Source: Bigelowiella natans CCMP2755
Lineage: Eukaryota; Cercozoa; Chlorarachniophyceae
Length of the DNA: 29,507 nt
Direction of reading: 5' to 3'
Assembly: GCA_000320545.1 (NCBI GenBank)
Contig: ADNK01000896.1
Span: 1-29,507 of the forward strand
Shown: positions 1 to 10,880 of the stretch, in pieces
Position numbering within the stretch: the first letter of the stretch is position 1
Layout: each line of letters begins with the position of its first letter
Position numbers and translations under genes: made by a program
Notes under the pieces: generated by a model
Databases searched by the model: none
Told to the model about the DNA's origin: nothing
What the model saw: only the letters and a program-made list of their open reading frames with translations

Positions 1-37
1 ACACACACACACACACTCTCCCTCAACTACCGACGAG

Positions 38-202
38 GGCCCCTACCGTCGCTTTATGTTCGGTCTGAAAGAGCCTATGCGGATTTCGCTGGTGGCGTTT
101 GCGCGAGGACGAGCTATTGTGAGAGGCGTGCGACCTGGGGACCTGCGCGGATGGAATGGCAACGATGAGAGCAAGGAGGCAGTGGATTGTTGGAGGAAGT
201 AA
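38..202 (+). CDS. Possible 3' terminal exon of a gene entering from the left
   Basis: An open frame on the + strand runs from about 38 to a TAA at 200-202. It encodes roughly 54 residues of ordinary-looking, non-repetitive protein, including FGLKEPMRISLVAFARGR and a final EAVDCWRK. It is preceded by an AC repeat and a pyrimidine-rich stretch (1-31), which would suit an intron end with an acceptor at CGACGAG (36-37). I do not recognise the family. An antisense ORF overlaps it, but its composition (Arg/Pro/Ser rich) is poorer. If real, it converges on the coiled-coil gene at 1334-2601. Confidence is low because the rest of the gene lies outside the window. Confidence 0.35.
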   Translation, partial: GPYRRFMFGLKEPMRISLVAFARGRAIVRGVRPGDLRGWNGNDESKEAVDCWRK

Positions 203-232
203 CTTTTCCTTTTGATCGATACATTCAAACCG

Positions 233-289
<57 letters not shown>
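233..289. repeat. Compound (CT)n-(AT)n microsatellite
   Basis: CT dinucleotides at about 233-260 pass directly into AT dinucleotides at 261-289. A simple-sequence tract in the spacer; no coding potential. Confidence 0.95.
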
Positions 290-292
<3 letters not shown>

Positions 293-461
293 TAATATAA
301 ATAAGATATTTAAAAAAATGAACGCGCGCGCGCGCTGGCGTGTGTTTCTGGGTGTGAAAGGGATTATGTGGGCATCTGGTACCCTTACAAAATCGACCCC
401 TTGCTTAAGACTCTTATCCACTGGTTGAAGAGGAATGAGGGGGGGGGATATGGAGAAATGC

Positions 462-481
462 AGAGAGAGACAGAGACAGAC

Positions 482-522
<41 letters not shown>

Positions 523-555
523 GAGGAGAGAGAGAGAGAGGAGAGAGAGAGAAGA
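462..555. repeat. (GA)n / GACA purine-strand microsatellite
   Basis: Near-continuous GA dinucleotides with a few GACA and GAGG interruptions. Long polypurine/polypyrimidine tracts like this can adopt H-DNA. ORFs across it are pure Arg/Glu or Ser/Leu repeats and were discarded. Confidence 0.95.
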
Positions 556-992
556 GAGCAGCGGTTCCAAGATGAATCGAATATCAGTGAGATCATCCAT
601 TGTCATGAGAGTAGCATGTTTGTGCAACAATGGGCGGCAAAGCAGAAATAGTTTTTGCGATTCCTCATCCCCCATCCTCTCGTTCGTTTTGCTGCCGAGA
701 GCCAACTTCCATCACAGGATGTTTATCAGCGGCTTTGAATCCAAAAGCCGCTAATGTACTCTCTCCGTGACTCGTAGAACCCTCTATCTCTATTAACGAG
801 ACTGCAACGACGATCCCACGCTAACCATCCAAACGCCTTTGTAACTACCTCGTAGTTTCTCTGCGATAGCTATGTTTTGCTCCCCAATCTCCGGCTCTAT
901 CTTGCACGCGACCCTCGACTCTGCGTGGCTTTCTAACTTGGCGATCCTGAGCCCCCAGCATGATTTATCATATGTATAAATATTTTTTTAAA

Positions 993-1017
993 ATATATAT
1001 ATATATATATATATATA

Positions 1018-1053
<36 letters not shown>
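993..1053. repeat. Compound (AT)n-(GT)n microsatellite
   Basis: AT dinucleotides (993-1017) continue into GT dinucleotides (1020-1053). The same AT/GT pairing recurs at 22316-22398 and 22576-22644. Confidence 0.95.
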
Positions 1054-1057
<4 letters not shown>

Positions 1058-1333
1058 TAGATTTTTTTTTAATTAAAATCAGTTTATGTGTATAAGCGCG
1101 AAAGGGGTATATTTGCAGATGAGAAGTGTAGACTATGTGTGGACGGTTGTCGTCGTCATCGTTGTTGTTGTTGATGATGATGTTTTATGGTATTAGATGG
1201 TTACGATTCTTGCATCTTGTTGAGCCTCTCCGACATATTTCCCTAGTAAGAAGAGGCAGCGCAGCAGCAGGCAGTGAGTGAGTGGCAGCAGCAGCGCGAG
1301 TACAATCCGAAGCAAAACGGCATCGGCATCACT

Positions 1334-2601
1334 TCAATCTAACCCTATCTGCCCCCAGTGCAGGCAAAACAACAACAACAGCGACATCAACATTCATTTA
1401 AATCAAGAACAACAACACCTTTTTCTCATTGCCATGGCTGCCTTGCTTCGTGGCACTACTCGCACGCTCCTTATCATGCCTGCGCAGGTTCGCCTTCACC
1501 AGGCGAACGTTCCTCTGTGACCACAGGAGTGAGGCCTGCGGGGGTGGGAGGATATAGGGAGCAGAGTGTAAGAGGTGCGATAACAACCTGTCAATGACCT
1601 TCCCTCATATTTGCTGTCATCATCCTCTTCGCCACCATCTTAGTTTTCGTCGGCGGTGAGGCGGTGTATCACTACCTGGAGAGTTGCTAGTTGTCTCCCT
1701 ATGTGTCGTCCGTCGAATCCTGCGACCGCAAATCAGGGGAACGAGCGAAGGTGAGAAGCAACATTTGGGGGGGGGGGGGGGAGGGGGTGAAAAGAATCAT
1801 GGAATGATACAGCTGCCAACAGGGACTAGTTTTGGCGCAGATAACTCTCGTTCGCACCTCCCATAAGCGACTTCGACTTTTGGGAGTTTTTGCCATCGAC
1901 AATGTGTGCTTGCAACACGCGGACCTACGTAAGAATACATTCTCTCAATAAAGGATTAGCCAGTGACGCAATAAACTCGAAGCGGTGTGATCAGAAGTGC
2001 GAGAGGCTTACTTGTGTACTCAATTGATTTATCGCTCTGTTCGTTTTGTCGTTCTGCTCGCCTGACATTACGAATAAGTAGGCAGAGTAAAGATATTCAC
2101 ATCAGGCTCCCGAAATCTGTAGGCTAGTTGTAGGGAGGAAAGTGCGTGGGCGGACTTACTTAGCTTCTGGATCATCTGATTCTGTGCTGTCAGAATCTGC
2201 TGCTGCACAACATAGGGGTTGAATGGATGAGCGTATATGAGGGACTCTTTCTACCCTCTTCACCGTATCAACAAAGGCTATCGTTGCGAACAATATACCT
2301 GGAGAGATATCTGACGCTCCATCATCTCACGCCAATCCGAAGACGACGCCATCATCTTCTGTTGCTGTGACAAATCACACACCACGATTTCAGCTGTCAG
2401 CCCATAATGGCAGTCGCAGGAAACGTCATTTGAGAAACAAAAGCGCCGAGCGGTAACATACTGTACGATGCTTCCATTCCTGGGAATTTCCCCCTGATTA
2501 TCTCTCCCCCCTCCCCCCCCAAACCCTCCGCTGTCGGGCTGCATTACATGCATCGCCCTGCCAAGGCGTTTCAGATTCAGCTGCTCTAAGAACCACAACA
2601 T
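1334..2601 (-). CDS. Small coiled-coil protein, 8 exons (unknown family)
   Basis: Exons (minus, joined): 2601-2467, 2364-2299, 2250-2160, 2061-2012, 1924-1858, 1719-1676, 1535-1419, 1348-1334, giving about 194 residues. All joins keep phase and use GT-AG; the donor after 2160 is GTAAGT. The first exon is Gly-rich (ATG at 2601; an alternative in-frame ATG lies at 2553). The middle is a Gln-rich heptad-like helix (QQQILTAQNQMIQKL, then AINQLSTQVRVLQAH), and the C-terminal part is basic (NVRLVKANLRRHDKERA). No enzyme motif, signal peptide or membrane segment is seen. The coiled coil suggests a structural or scaffold role; I do not recognise the family. The last exon adds only IGLD before the stop and is the least certain, together with the choice of donor at 2466. 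Divergent to the lectin gene, with 406 bp between start codons. Confidence 0.6.
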
Positions 2602-3007
2602 CTTTCAAAACCAATGCCTCATTTACTCTGCGACATTAAATTTCTCGGAGTGTGAAGCAAAAAATTGCCCAATTCTTCCATGCTGTACTGCCAAGGTCAG
2701 CCAAATTATTTGGTTGCGACAAAGGCAATCGGGACTGAACTTGGACATTTACGACCCGTTTTGCTTCAAATGATAGTACCGGAGTGTTTGCTGATGTTCA
2801 TTGAATTTTAGCCTAGTTTCACTATTTTCCTTCGTTTGGACTGGTCGCAGCGGGAAATCTTTTGTCATAATTTCCTATTCTAGGTTCAACGGTGGGGGTT
2901 TTCGAAGAACGACAGATTATATATGGAGGGGTATAACAAAATGGCGGTAGGGTAACCTCAATTGCTTTCCTCTCTTTGTTTCACACTCCTCCCCCTCTTC
3001 GAGTAGC
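2602..3007. promoter_or_regulatory. Divergent 5' spacer between the coiled-coil and lectin genes
   Basis: 406 bp between two outward-facing start codons, without coding signal. It presumably holds both promoters and 5' UTRs. No clear TATA box or conserved element can be named by eye; ATTATATATGG at 2916-2926 and a CCGCCATTTTG match (minus strand, about 2938-2948) are the only notable words. Confidence 0.5.
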
Positions 3008-4967
3008 ATGCCGTCCTTCCAAGTGCTGCTTCTTCTTCTTCGCCTGGTAGCTTTCGCGGTGCATAGTGATCCAATTCCTCCCAGTGATCACAGCAAGCTT
3101 TACCTCAACCCCTGTGGGAAGACAACAGATTACCAAGGTAATTTTCTTTTCTCCTCTTCCATTTTCCCCATCTAATTTATGATGGGATGATTCATGCAAT
3201 GGTTTTGTCACTCATTTAAGGCTTCAAATTTAATACTCTTATACTGAAGGTAATTGGATTGTAAATGGGTCGCACATTCAATTAACACCCTTTCCAAAGT
3301 GCATGGACAATGGAGAACCATTCGGAGGGGAGGGGTAAGGAACTAAACAATACCTGTGTCACCTGCACCTGCGATCCACAAGTTGCTTGTACCCCCTTTA
3401 CAACCTCTCTATTTTCGATGGCATTCACAGAATACTGAGGCTTTGTACTACATGTTGCTGTTCCTCGCGCCCTTTGCTGCCCTGCATATCTGTTTTATTA
3501 CATACCAAATCCTCACCATCATCATTTTAAATTTCCTTCTCTCATCGGGTTATGTCTCCCCGTTCTAGCATCGATCGCGCATCACCATGATGACCGCCAT
3601 CACAATCAAATAGCAATGGTTACAAATTATCAAAATCATTATCATTAGATCGCCGTTACAAGTCTACCAGTGCCACGCCTTGTCTGACCCCCAGGTCAAT
3701 CAGAAATGGAAGTTTACTAAGGAGGGACTCATCGTTGCACAGCAAGGTTTTACTACTTGAGGAGGCCATGCAATCTGCAGATTATCACTAGAGCTCGTCA
3801 CTAGTTCACGCCTCCCCCCTGATCCAAAAATAATTTTCCGTCAGATGGCAACAGATGTGCTGGAGCGGACTCTGATGGGTTCCTTCGCCTTCACTCGGCG
3901 TGCGACCAGAAGTTCTCTCTCAAAGCAGGAAATCTCGTCCACGCTGCAACAGGTGATGACTTTCCTTCATCCCATTCTCGTCCATTTTTTCACAAAGATG
4001 CTTACAGCTCATTACATTCATAGTCATGTTAGGACGACAATATACTTTACATTAATATTTATATCTGATTTTTACACACATCAGGCAAGTGCGTGACAGT
4101 GATGAACCCTGGCCCGGTGGTCGAGCTGCCACAACTCAACATCATCAAGGGCGGCATCTACTCACAGGGCGGGTCATCCGGCGGTGACATGGCCATTCAG
4201 TTTCACATCGCCTTCAGCAAGCACGTCACGGGAGTCTGCGGCAACGACGCACAGCCATACCATTGCGCCGTGACGCGGTTCCCAGGCGACTATCTACTAC
4301 CGCAGACGGAAGAATCGTCGGTGCCTCACTGCTATGGCTGCCCGGACGGGATGACTGTGCTGTACGATAAGTGCAAAAACCACCCCCAGAACGTCGACGT
4401 AGGAATGCTCCCTGACTATCCGCGAAGGGTGTGCGGAGATGGCGGGAAGCCGGGCTGCATCGACGACGCCGCCAACATCTACGACGACTACGTCTATCTC
4501 TCGCGCGGGGAGTGCCGCACCTACATCGGGGGCGCGGAGGTCAACACGCTCGCAATGTACGGTATGATGACGACGGACCCCGAGACGCAGCTCAAGTACA
4601 TCGACAAGTGCGCGACGGAGGAGGACGTGGACGACGATAAGGAGTGCATCACCCACGTGATGGGGCCCAAGGTCAAGGTGAACCCCCCTGCAGCAACTGC
4701 CAGCAGTCGTGTGAAGTACTTCAACATGATGCCCTTCATCACCGATTACAACATCGGGTTCGAGTCCACGGCCTTTGCGTACATCCCGGACGCTTGCTAC
4801 AACACCACCACCGCGTGCCGCGCGCTCGTGAAATTCCACGGGTGCGGCGGCAACGATGGCGTCGACCAGGAATCTCCGATCCACCGGTGGGCAGAGACTA
4901 ACAACCTCGTCGTGCTATACCCACGCATCAAGAAGAACAGCAACGTCACCCGCACCTACCCGAATAG

Positions 4968-5001
<34 letters not shown>

Positions 5002-5407
5002 GAACGCATGGCTACAAGAATCGTCGTCGCCGTCGTCGTCGTCATCGTTTTTGATGTCCTCGTCGGATAGTAGTAGTGTTATAATGGTCGCATGTCTCGA
5101 TGAATGGTGAACGTAGAACCCTCGTCGTCGTCGTCGTCGTCGTCCCTCTATTCTCCTCGCACTCCTCTTCCCCTCTTCCGATCAAGAGGGTCATCAAGAC
5201 ACAATCGCATGCTCCCCCTCCTCATAATCCACAACAATACAATAACCCCGCTCCCTTTGCACCTACAGCTATGAAATCTCACGTGGATGCTGGGACGGAT
5301 ATGGGCAGCTTTCGGAATCGTATGCGCTTCAGAATGGAGAGCATATGGCCACTGTGTGGCGCATGGTGGCACGCCTCGCCGGCCTCGAAGACGCCTACAA
5401 GCAATAG
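3008..5407 (+). CDS. Secreted beta-trefoil lectin / PHB-depolymerase-type esterase
   Basis: Exons: 3008-3137, 3663-3746, 3845-3952, 4085-4967, 5269-5407; about 447 residues. The start ATG opens a signal peptide (MPSFQVLLLLLRLVAFAVHS). Residues about 30-108 read as part of a ricin-type beta-trefoil (VNQKWKFTKEGLIV, NRCAGADSDGFLRLHSACDQ). From about 112 follows an extracellular poly(3-hydroxyalkanoate) depolymerase-like esterase: lipase box GSSGG with candidate nucleophile Ser139, a Cys-rich middle, FHGCGG (His359, the family's usual third triad member), TNNLVVLYPR and GCWDGYG (from Gly408) in the last exon. The family hydrolyses polyester or similar esters outside the cell; the lectin part probably targets a glycan. 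The classical GCWDWWGY motif is shortened here. Paired Cys residues fit secretion. Intron 1 is 525 nt, and intron 4 starts in a GTA repeat. Substrate is inference. Confidence 0.85.
4968..5000 (+). repeat. (GTA)n repeat beginning exactly at a 5' splice site
   Basis: The GT of the fourth intron of the lectin-esterase gene is the first unit of about eleven GTA/TAG units. Because each unit offers a GT and an in-frame TAG, the donor position and the end of exon 4 depend on the repeat. A second trinucleotide tract (GTC)n lies in the same intron at about 5118-5142. Confidence 0.85.
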
Positions 5408-6937
5408 GGAATAGTTCATTTATCAATGTGCCCAGTTTTAACAATGTGACCTACCGCTATAAGAAGAACAGCCCTCTCTTCGGGGTTGCTTCGTAACCTC
5501 ATGGCCCTGCTGGAAAAGCGAGATTCATAACGTATCCATGTACATGCGATGCTAACGTACATGCGATGCTACCGTAATGCGTAGCGTACACTGCCATAAA
5601 TGTACTGCTCACGCTCCAACATTGCTGCGCATTCACACTGTGTGACATGTCAAAATATACATACATCGATACCAGTGGCACATGAACGCACACAACAAAC
5701 ATGTCTGTACTATAGCCAGCGTATGCATCTATGTGCTACATCGAGTACATGTGAGACGGATATAATGAAATGTTTAAATTGTTCGAGTACATGTGATTAA
5801 ACATGTATTGCGCTATGCAGCGCGACTTGATCTAGTAACACATCTATATCTAGCTAGCTAGCTAGCTAGCTAGATGAACATTCTCATGCACAAAATGCGC
5901 TATACGATACGCGTACGCTGTGAAAATGGCACACTTCGGCCACATGCATATGTATCGCATAATCATGCATGCTAGCCTGCTGCATGCACGCTAGCACTTG
6001 TTGTGTAGGCTTCTAGCAGAAACGATGTGCAATGCAAGTATAGACAAGACGGATGCATTCTATGAGCTGATGTGCATGATTGAATCTTTTCAATAGTCAT
6101 CCTAATACATGTAGCTGCATGTTATAATGTGCAAAGTTGTTTAGATGAGATAGCGCCATCATACTGACACGGTCATGCGCTGCAATAAGGTGCAATCGAA
6201 TGTGTCTGTACGATACAACCATTTCATTTTGCGGCAGTGCAGGAATGCGGTAATCTAGATCTAGAGATGGACAGCGTGCTTTCATTGGCAACAGCAAGCC
6301 AGATTATTAAGTCATCGAGCTCGTCAAGTTTAGTGCGTGTGTTCGATCCACGCTAGCACGGCGATCGCTAGATCGAGCTAGCGCGCAGAGTAGCACCAGA
6401 ACTATTAGCATTGCAATGTGGTCTTTTACTTATTATTGCATGCGCATCACGCATGAGTCTTTAATCATAAGATATGCACACGCCATGCATTTATGAACCG
6501 ATGCTATGAAGATGATCAATTATGCACAACGTCGAAGCAATGAGCACTCTTACGCATATTCCGGTTCTAATACGCCTTCATCTGTAAACGTGAAATACGG
6601 CGACAACTCCTCGAGAATCTCTACAGCCTTTATTTTATTAAGACAGCAAAAAATCGTTCCGTCAAGTTGCCACAATCATACCGCCAACATCACTATATAT
6701 GCTGCAAATAGATGAAACACCTGTTTTCGAGAGACCTCTCTCCTTGCATGCTGCAGCAAAATGCGCTGAGAATATAAGAAAGAATGTATTATTCTCCCAC
6801 ACCCCAGTAAAATCAATGTCAACCCAAGTTTTCTACCAGGATCTCCGAAAATATATATCTTGGTCCTGATTGCCTGCGAACGCACATTAAGGGCCTAACT
6901 CAGCGAGCGTAGCGGTGATATGGTAACTATGAGACTG
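5408..6937. other. Palindrome-rich convergent spacer (1.5 kb)
   Basis: No gene is seen. The stretch between two convergent genes is dominated by short self-complementary words: ATGCAT, CATG, ACATGT, GCTAGC, TCTAGA-like words and a (GCTA)n run at about 5850-5874. It also has near-repeats of CATGCGATGCTA at 5543-5570 and the perfect palindrome CATTGCAATG at 6409-6418. Similar words recur in the spacers at 10881-11785, 15971-16755 and 20212-20747. It is not protein coding by any frame I can defend. Confidence 0.75.
5850..5874. repeat. (GCTA)n palindromic tetranucleotide repeat
   Basis: TCTAGCTAGC... repeats of the self-complementary tetramer; the whole tract can fold on itself as a hairpin or cruciform. 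Confidence 0.9.
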
Positions 6938-7518
6938 TTACCGTGCGAGAGGCCTCAGGGTGATTTCCACGAGGAATCGTCTAAATTCGGCCCTTGATGA
7001 GATTCCATCCTCGTTAGTGTCCACGAGGACAAACTTATGACCGAACCAGCACAATAATACAAAAGATAGCGGATTTCAGGTCTGGGATGCGAGCAGGATT
7101 AGGAAGAAGAAGCGGCAATCCTCACATTTTCCGCCTGTTGATCGAAGGGAAAGCAGGCCAGTTCGGCGTTCTGAATCGCGCCTGAGGGAAAAGTCAGGGA
7201 CGCCATGCTAATCAGAGCGCCTTCTAATAGCTCCAGTGTTCATTTGCAAGCCAGGACGGAAGGCTAAGTGGGGGAAAGAGAGGACAGGCGCACATACCAT
7301 CTTCATTGATGTCGCACTCCATGTATAGCTGGTCCATCAAGCTTAGCTCGATGGGAGAGGGCCTGAGGGTTGTTATTATTGGGTTGTTGAAAGGGGAAGG
7401 GAGCGGGGGTGTTAGCAGGCAAGAGCAATAATTCATCATGGCTTTGTAGGACTTTAGGTTCGAAGAAGAGTTGAAGACACAGATCATTATGAGAGCTAGG
7501 ACGACCACTCCCTACAAA

Positions 7519-7560
<42 letters not shown>

Positions 7561-7848
7561 ACGCAATCATCGACAGCAACCGACGAGTGGGCAGCACGCA
7601 AATAGATGGACGGACGCACCTTTTCCAGAGATGTTGCAAAGTAGCTTTGATAGTAATACGGGTTCTCTATCTTACAGACTTTCCGTTGCCCTGAATAAGC
7701 AGACAACATGTACATTCACGAGGCGTGGGAGGCAGAGGGTGTGAGAACGACAAGCCCCACCTGGTCGCCAGCAATTTGGATAGATGAAGCGATCGACGGA
7801 TCCTTCCCCTCCCCCCACGCCGAGAGCCCCCCGGAGGAAGTTAATCAT
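6938..7848 (-). CDS. Small EF-hand calcium-binding protein with a hydrophobic segment
   Basis: Exons (minus): 7848-7761, 7690-7620, 7511-7298, 7181-7126, 7033-6938; 174 residues, all joins in phase. The first ATG (7848) starts MINFLRGALGVGGG. Exon 3 opens with a hydrophobic stretch (VVVLALIMICVF) that could be a membrane anchor. Two EF-hand loops follow: DINEDGAIQNAE, split by an intron after the sixth loop residue, and DTNEDGISSRAE. Both have acidic or Asn residues at positions 1, 3 and 5, Gly at 6 and Glu at 12, as needed for Ca2+ binding. The spacing between loops is about 8 residues shorter than in a standard EF-hand pair, so exon 4 may be misjudged or the pair is unusual. Divergent to the WW gene with only 196 bp between start codons. 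Likely a Ca2+ sensor; partner unknown. Confidence 0.72.
7522..7555. repeat. (AC)n microsatellite inside an EF-hand gene intron
   Basis: On the coding (minus) strand this is a GT/TG tract ending about 10 nt before the acceptor of exon 3 (7513-7512). It takes the place of a normal polypyrimidine tract. Confidence 0.9.
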
Positions 7849-8044
7849 CTTCTTCGTTCTTCACTGCGGCACGGCCGGTGGCGGGAAAGGGAGAGAGAGA
7901 GAGAGAAAGTGTTGTAATGATGTTGTACCAGGAACTTACTGATCGTTCTTTACCCGAGGGGATTCTATAGAATACGCCTTTGGTTTCCTCGCTGCGACAA
8001 GGATTTATTTTTGTCGTAGAACAAAATATCCAAATGTTCTCGCG
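7849..8044. promoter_or_regulatory. Compact bidirectional 5' region
   Basis: 196 bp separate the EF-hand start codon (minus) from the WW-protein start codon (plus), the shortest divergent spacer here. It contains a GA tract (about 7890-7907) and an AT-rich centre, TTTATTTTTGTCG (8004-8016). Both promoters must lie here or within the genes. Confidence 0.55.
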
Positions 8045-9367
8045 ATGGACATTTCACGAATTCGAATTCACCTAGACGAGGAGTGCAGCCTTCCGGGCGT
8101 CAGCAGCTTCCAGGGAGAGGCGGCCCTTCTTGCGCGCAAGGGCTCTCTGTCGAGGCGGCAGAGTGATGAGACCATAAGGAAGGGGCTGAAGCGAGGCGGC
8201 AACAGCGGTGCGGCTGCTTCCAATTCTGCAGAAAAGGAGCGATCCCGACGGCGACTGCAGAGTAGCTGCTGCTCTTTCGAGGGTAGTAGGAACAGGTCCA
8301 TGGTGGCCCCTCAACTACGGTCCATACCGCGGCAGAAACAGCCACCAACGCAGACACAGGTACATCCGCAGAAGCCAGATTGCCTCCTCGTCGCCGCGTT
8401 AATGGCTGCTTCGTGCTTTGTTACCATCACCCTCTGCCGACCCAACTGCGCCAACCGCGCCTCTACTGGAGAAAATCCCAAAGCACCTGTCCGATGGCCT
8501 TCGCTCCTGGGATCTGGCGAGTTACCGGTCTGGGAGAAGGTTGACTCTGGCACGTTAGCGCTCGTCAGGCAATATCGACGCCTAGAGGACGACAGGGAGC
8601 ACGCGCTGAAGAACCGTGATATGCTCCGTGCTTCTCAACTTGAGAGGAAGGCAGCTGCGCTCCGGGCGAAGCTGCCCACTTCCCTGACCCAGAAACATGA
8701 CTCTCAGCAACCTGGCGGCAAACGTCGTAGCCTTGTTGAGATCGCCGAGGAGGCAGGGAAAGATGGGTTCCAGAGGAGGGACGAGGATGTAGATGCGCTG
8801 CTGGGACGTCGCCGCGAATTGTACCGGCCTCGCATCGCGACACTACCTCCTTCCGTTTCGACATCGGATGATTGTGAGACTGGAAACGGGCCGGGAGAGG
8901 GAGGGGCGTCAGAAGGTGAGGTGGGGCAGCTTCTCGGCCAAATTCTGCATGTTAACGCAAACACGGCGGTGCTGAAAAGGGAGGCGCTGGAACGGTTCTT
9001 TTCGAGACTCAACGCCACATGGCACCTCGAGGTAGGGTAGGGTAGAGGTGGGAAAGAAGAGTAGCTGTCAAGAATACTTTCGGAATCATGCACATATGTT
9101 CGATAAGAATCCCTCTTCCAATCGTGCGAAATGTAGGATCCGGGCGAGTGGGCAGAAAGGGTCTGCACAGCGATGGGAGACGGTAATCACACCACACACT
9201 GCTAAATAAAAAATTGAGGACCACGCTATGAGGAGGAGATCTGATTATAAATAATCTCTAACTCTCTTGTCGTGTTTTGAGAAGGAGCTACACTGGCTGT
9301 AGAGGATCTCTCGATGGTCTTACATTCACAAATGGTATCCAATGCATACGTGGCGCGCGCGCGTGTG

Positions 9368-9414
<47 letters not shown>

Positions 9415-9865
9415 GAGAGAGAGATAGAGAGGGAGAGGGAGAGAGAGAGACATACGCCTTATAACTCTATAATTTACTAAGAAATCATAAGCATAAGCCC
9501 GTTTTCACTTTTCCCTTCGACCAAAGAGTAAGATGACGAAGAGGGCCATCGCCCGCGGGAGACTTGCTGATTCAATATTGTTGCGGTAGGGATCCGACAA
9601 CCAGTTACTTCCTGCACTACGACGGCTGGCCCAGGAGGAGAAGATTGCTGCTGCTCTTTTACAGGAGAAAGATGCGCGCAAAAGCAACGATACCAATGAT
9701 GACAATGACGTCTCCACCGCTAAGACGAATAGAAAGACGGTATAGGCTATTTGCGACTCCCATGTTGGTTGCCTCCGTCTTTGTCCCTTCCTCTCCTCAC
9801 CCCCCCCACCCCCCCTGTTCTATCCTTTGAGGTGGTCTACTTTTTGCAGTGGGCGCTTCCTGATG

Positions 9866-9904
<39 letters not shown>

Positions 9905-10880
9905 TTGCTAGGCTCTGAAGCCCTGGGTGAACGCAGAGACGCATAAGATCGATTCCGATGTCCTTAATTTGGAGGTGACGTAGCGCTGAGATCTATGCAT
10001 CATCTTCCTTGAGTTTTGGTAGTGGTGGGGGTGGGGGACTGGCAGACAGCTTCTATCACCTCCTGATGATGACCAAACGATAGGAAAAGATTTATCACTG
10101 ATGTGTACGATGGACAGATCAAGAGTCAGGCTGACGCCAGGGGGAAGCAGGCATTGCCTCTTGGATGGAAATCTGTAGTCTACTTTTGCTAGCCATAATC
10201 GAGACTCGCACTAACACACACACACACAACACACACTCACGCTAGAGGCACCTCATATTTCATGTAATTTCTCGCAAATAACAACCATTCAGGCGTTCGA
10301 TTCGCGCTACCGCCGACAGTACTACTACAATCCCTACACCGGGGAGCGCACGTGGAAACGGCCGAAATTCGATCACGAACGTGAAGGCAATAAGGAGGAA
10401 AACCAAAGCAAAAAGAGGACGGGAAGGGGTCGTGATGATATCAGGGTGGAGGGCAAGAAGGACGAAGAAGCGCACACGGATCTGGAGGGGGCGGGAGAAA
10501 GCCTCCCGCAGAAAGTCCAAACCAATAAAGATGGTGCTGTGAAGAAGTGCAGGAGCACTAACAACAGCGAAAGCGATACCAAAACTACCACGATCACTCC
10601 CGATGGATCGCGATGCCTGGAGGACGGAACGGACCTCGCCGATGACACCAGCAATTCATTTCAAGAGAAGGAGCGCCCTCGACGAGAAAGAGCAGCATCT
10701 GCTCCGGTAGCTAGCAGTCACAAATCATCAACACCGAGAGCAGTTGCACAAGCACAGCCTCCATTCGCATTGCCACCCGGATGGCGTTGCGCACTGGATA
10801 CGAGACGAAATCGGACCTATTATTACCACCGAGCCAGCGGGAATCGCACTTGGGTCAGGCCTGTGCTGTTGCACGTCTAG
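8045..10880 (+). CDS. Coiled-coil protein with C-terminal WW domains
   Basis: Exons: 8045-9031, 9590-9739, 9912-9974, 10293-10880; about 595 residues. Exon 1 encodes a basic Ser/Arg-rich N-terminus, then a charged helix (LVRQYRRLEDDREHALKNRD, QLERKAAALRAKL). Exon 2 adds another helix (LAQEEKIAAALLQEKDARK) and an Asp/Asn-rich stretch. A WW-like module spans the exon 3/4 junction (YRRQYYYNPYTGERTW, KRP) but lacks the first Trp. The second WW is complete near the C-terminus: PPGW (Trp564), TYYYHRASGNRTW (Trp587), VRP. WW domains bind Pro-rich peptides; the architecture suggests an adaptor, possibly in RNA processing or transcription, but I do not recognise the family. Between the WW domains lies a Lys/Glu/Ser/Thr-rich linker of about 130 residues. 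Exon 1 extends from the first in-frame ATG; an upstream exon cannot be excluded. Confidence 0.75.
9361..9450. repeat. GC/GT then (GA)n microsatellite in a WW-gene intron
   Basis: Alternating CG/TG followed by about 70 nt of GA dinucleotides, inside intron 1 (9032-9589) of the WW-protein gene. Confidence 0.9.
9872..9902. repeat. (AT)n microsatellite just upstream of an acceptor
   Basis: An AT tract in intron 2 of the WW-protein gene, ending a few bases before the acceptor CTTTGCTAG (AG at 9910-9911). Confidence 0.9.

Larger units (their letters stand above)
203..1333. other. Gene-free spacer loaded with microsatellites
   Basis: No convincing exon. The stretch holds CT then AT repeats (233-289), a GC-alternating run (325-335), a long GA tract (about 462-555), an AT tract followed directly by a GT tract (993-1053) and short GTC/GTT/GAT repeats (about 1145-1180). 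A + strand frame ending at 1340-1342 reads plausibly (WQQQREYNPKQNG), but it lies antisense to the end of the coiled-coil gene and has a stop just upstream. Confidence 0.7.

Noticed and set aside
1250-1342. + strand frame reading WQQQREYNPKQNGIGITSI with stop
   Set aside because: A stop lies immediately upstream in frame, no partner exon was found on the + strand, and the end overlaps the minus-strand coiled-coil gene.
4297-4884. 195-residue antisense ORF on the minus strand
   Set aside because: It is the GC-rich shadow of exon 4 of the lectin-esterase gene; its composition (Val/Arg/His/Ala) is typical of reverse-frame reading and it matches nothing recognisable.
7522-7555. AC repeats here and elsewhere considered as CRISPR-like arrays
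   Set aside because: Units are 2-4 nt with no spacers; these are microsatellites.
8704-9168. 154-residue minus ORF
   Set aside because: Antisense to exon 1 of the WW-protein gene; Ser/Pro-rich with no motif.
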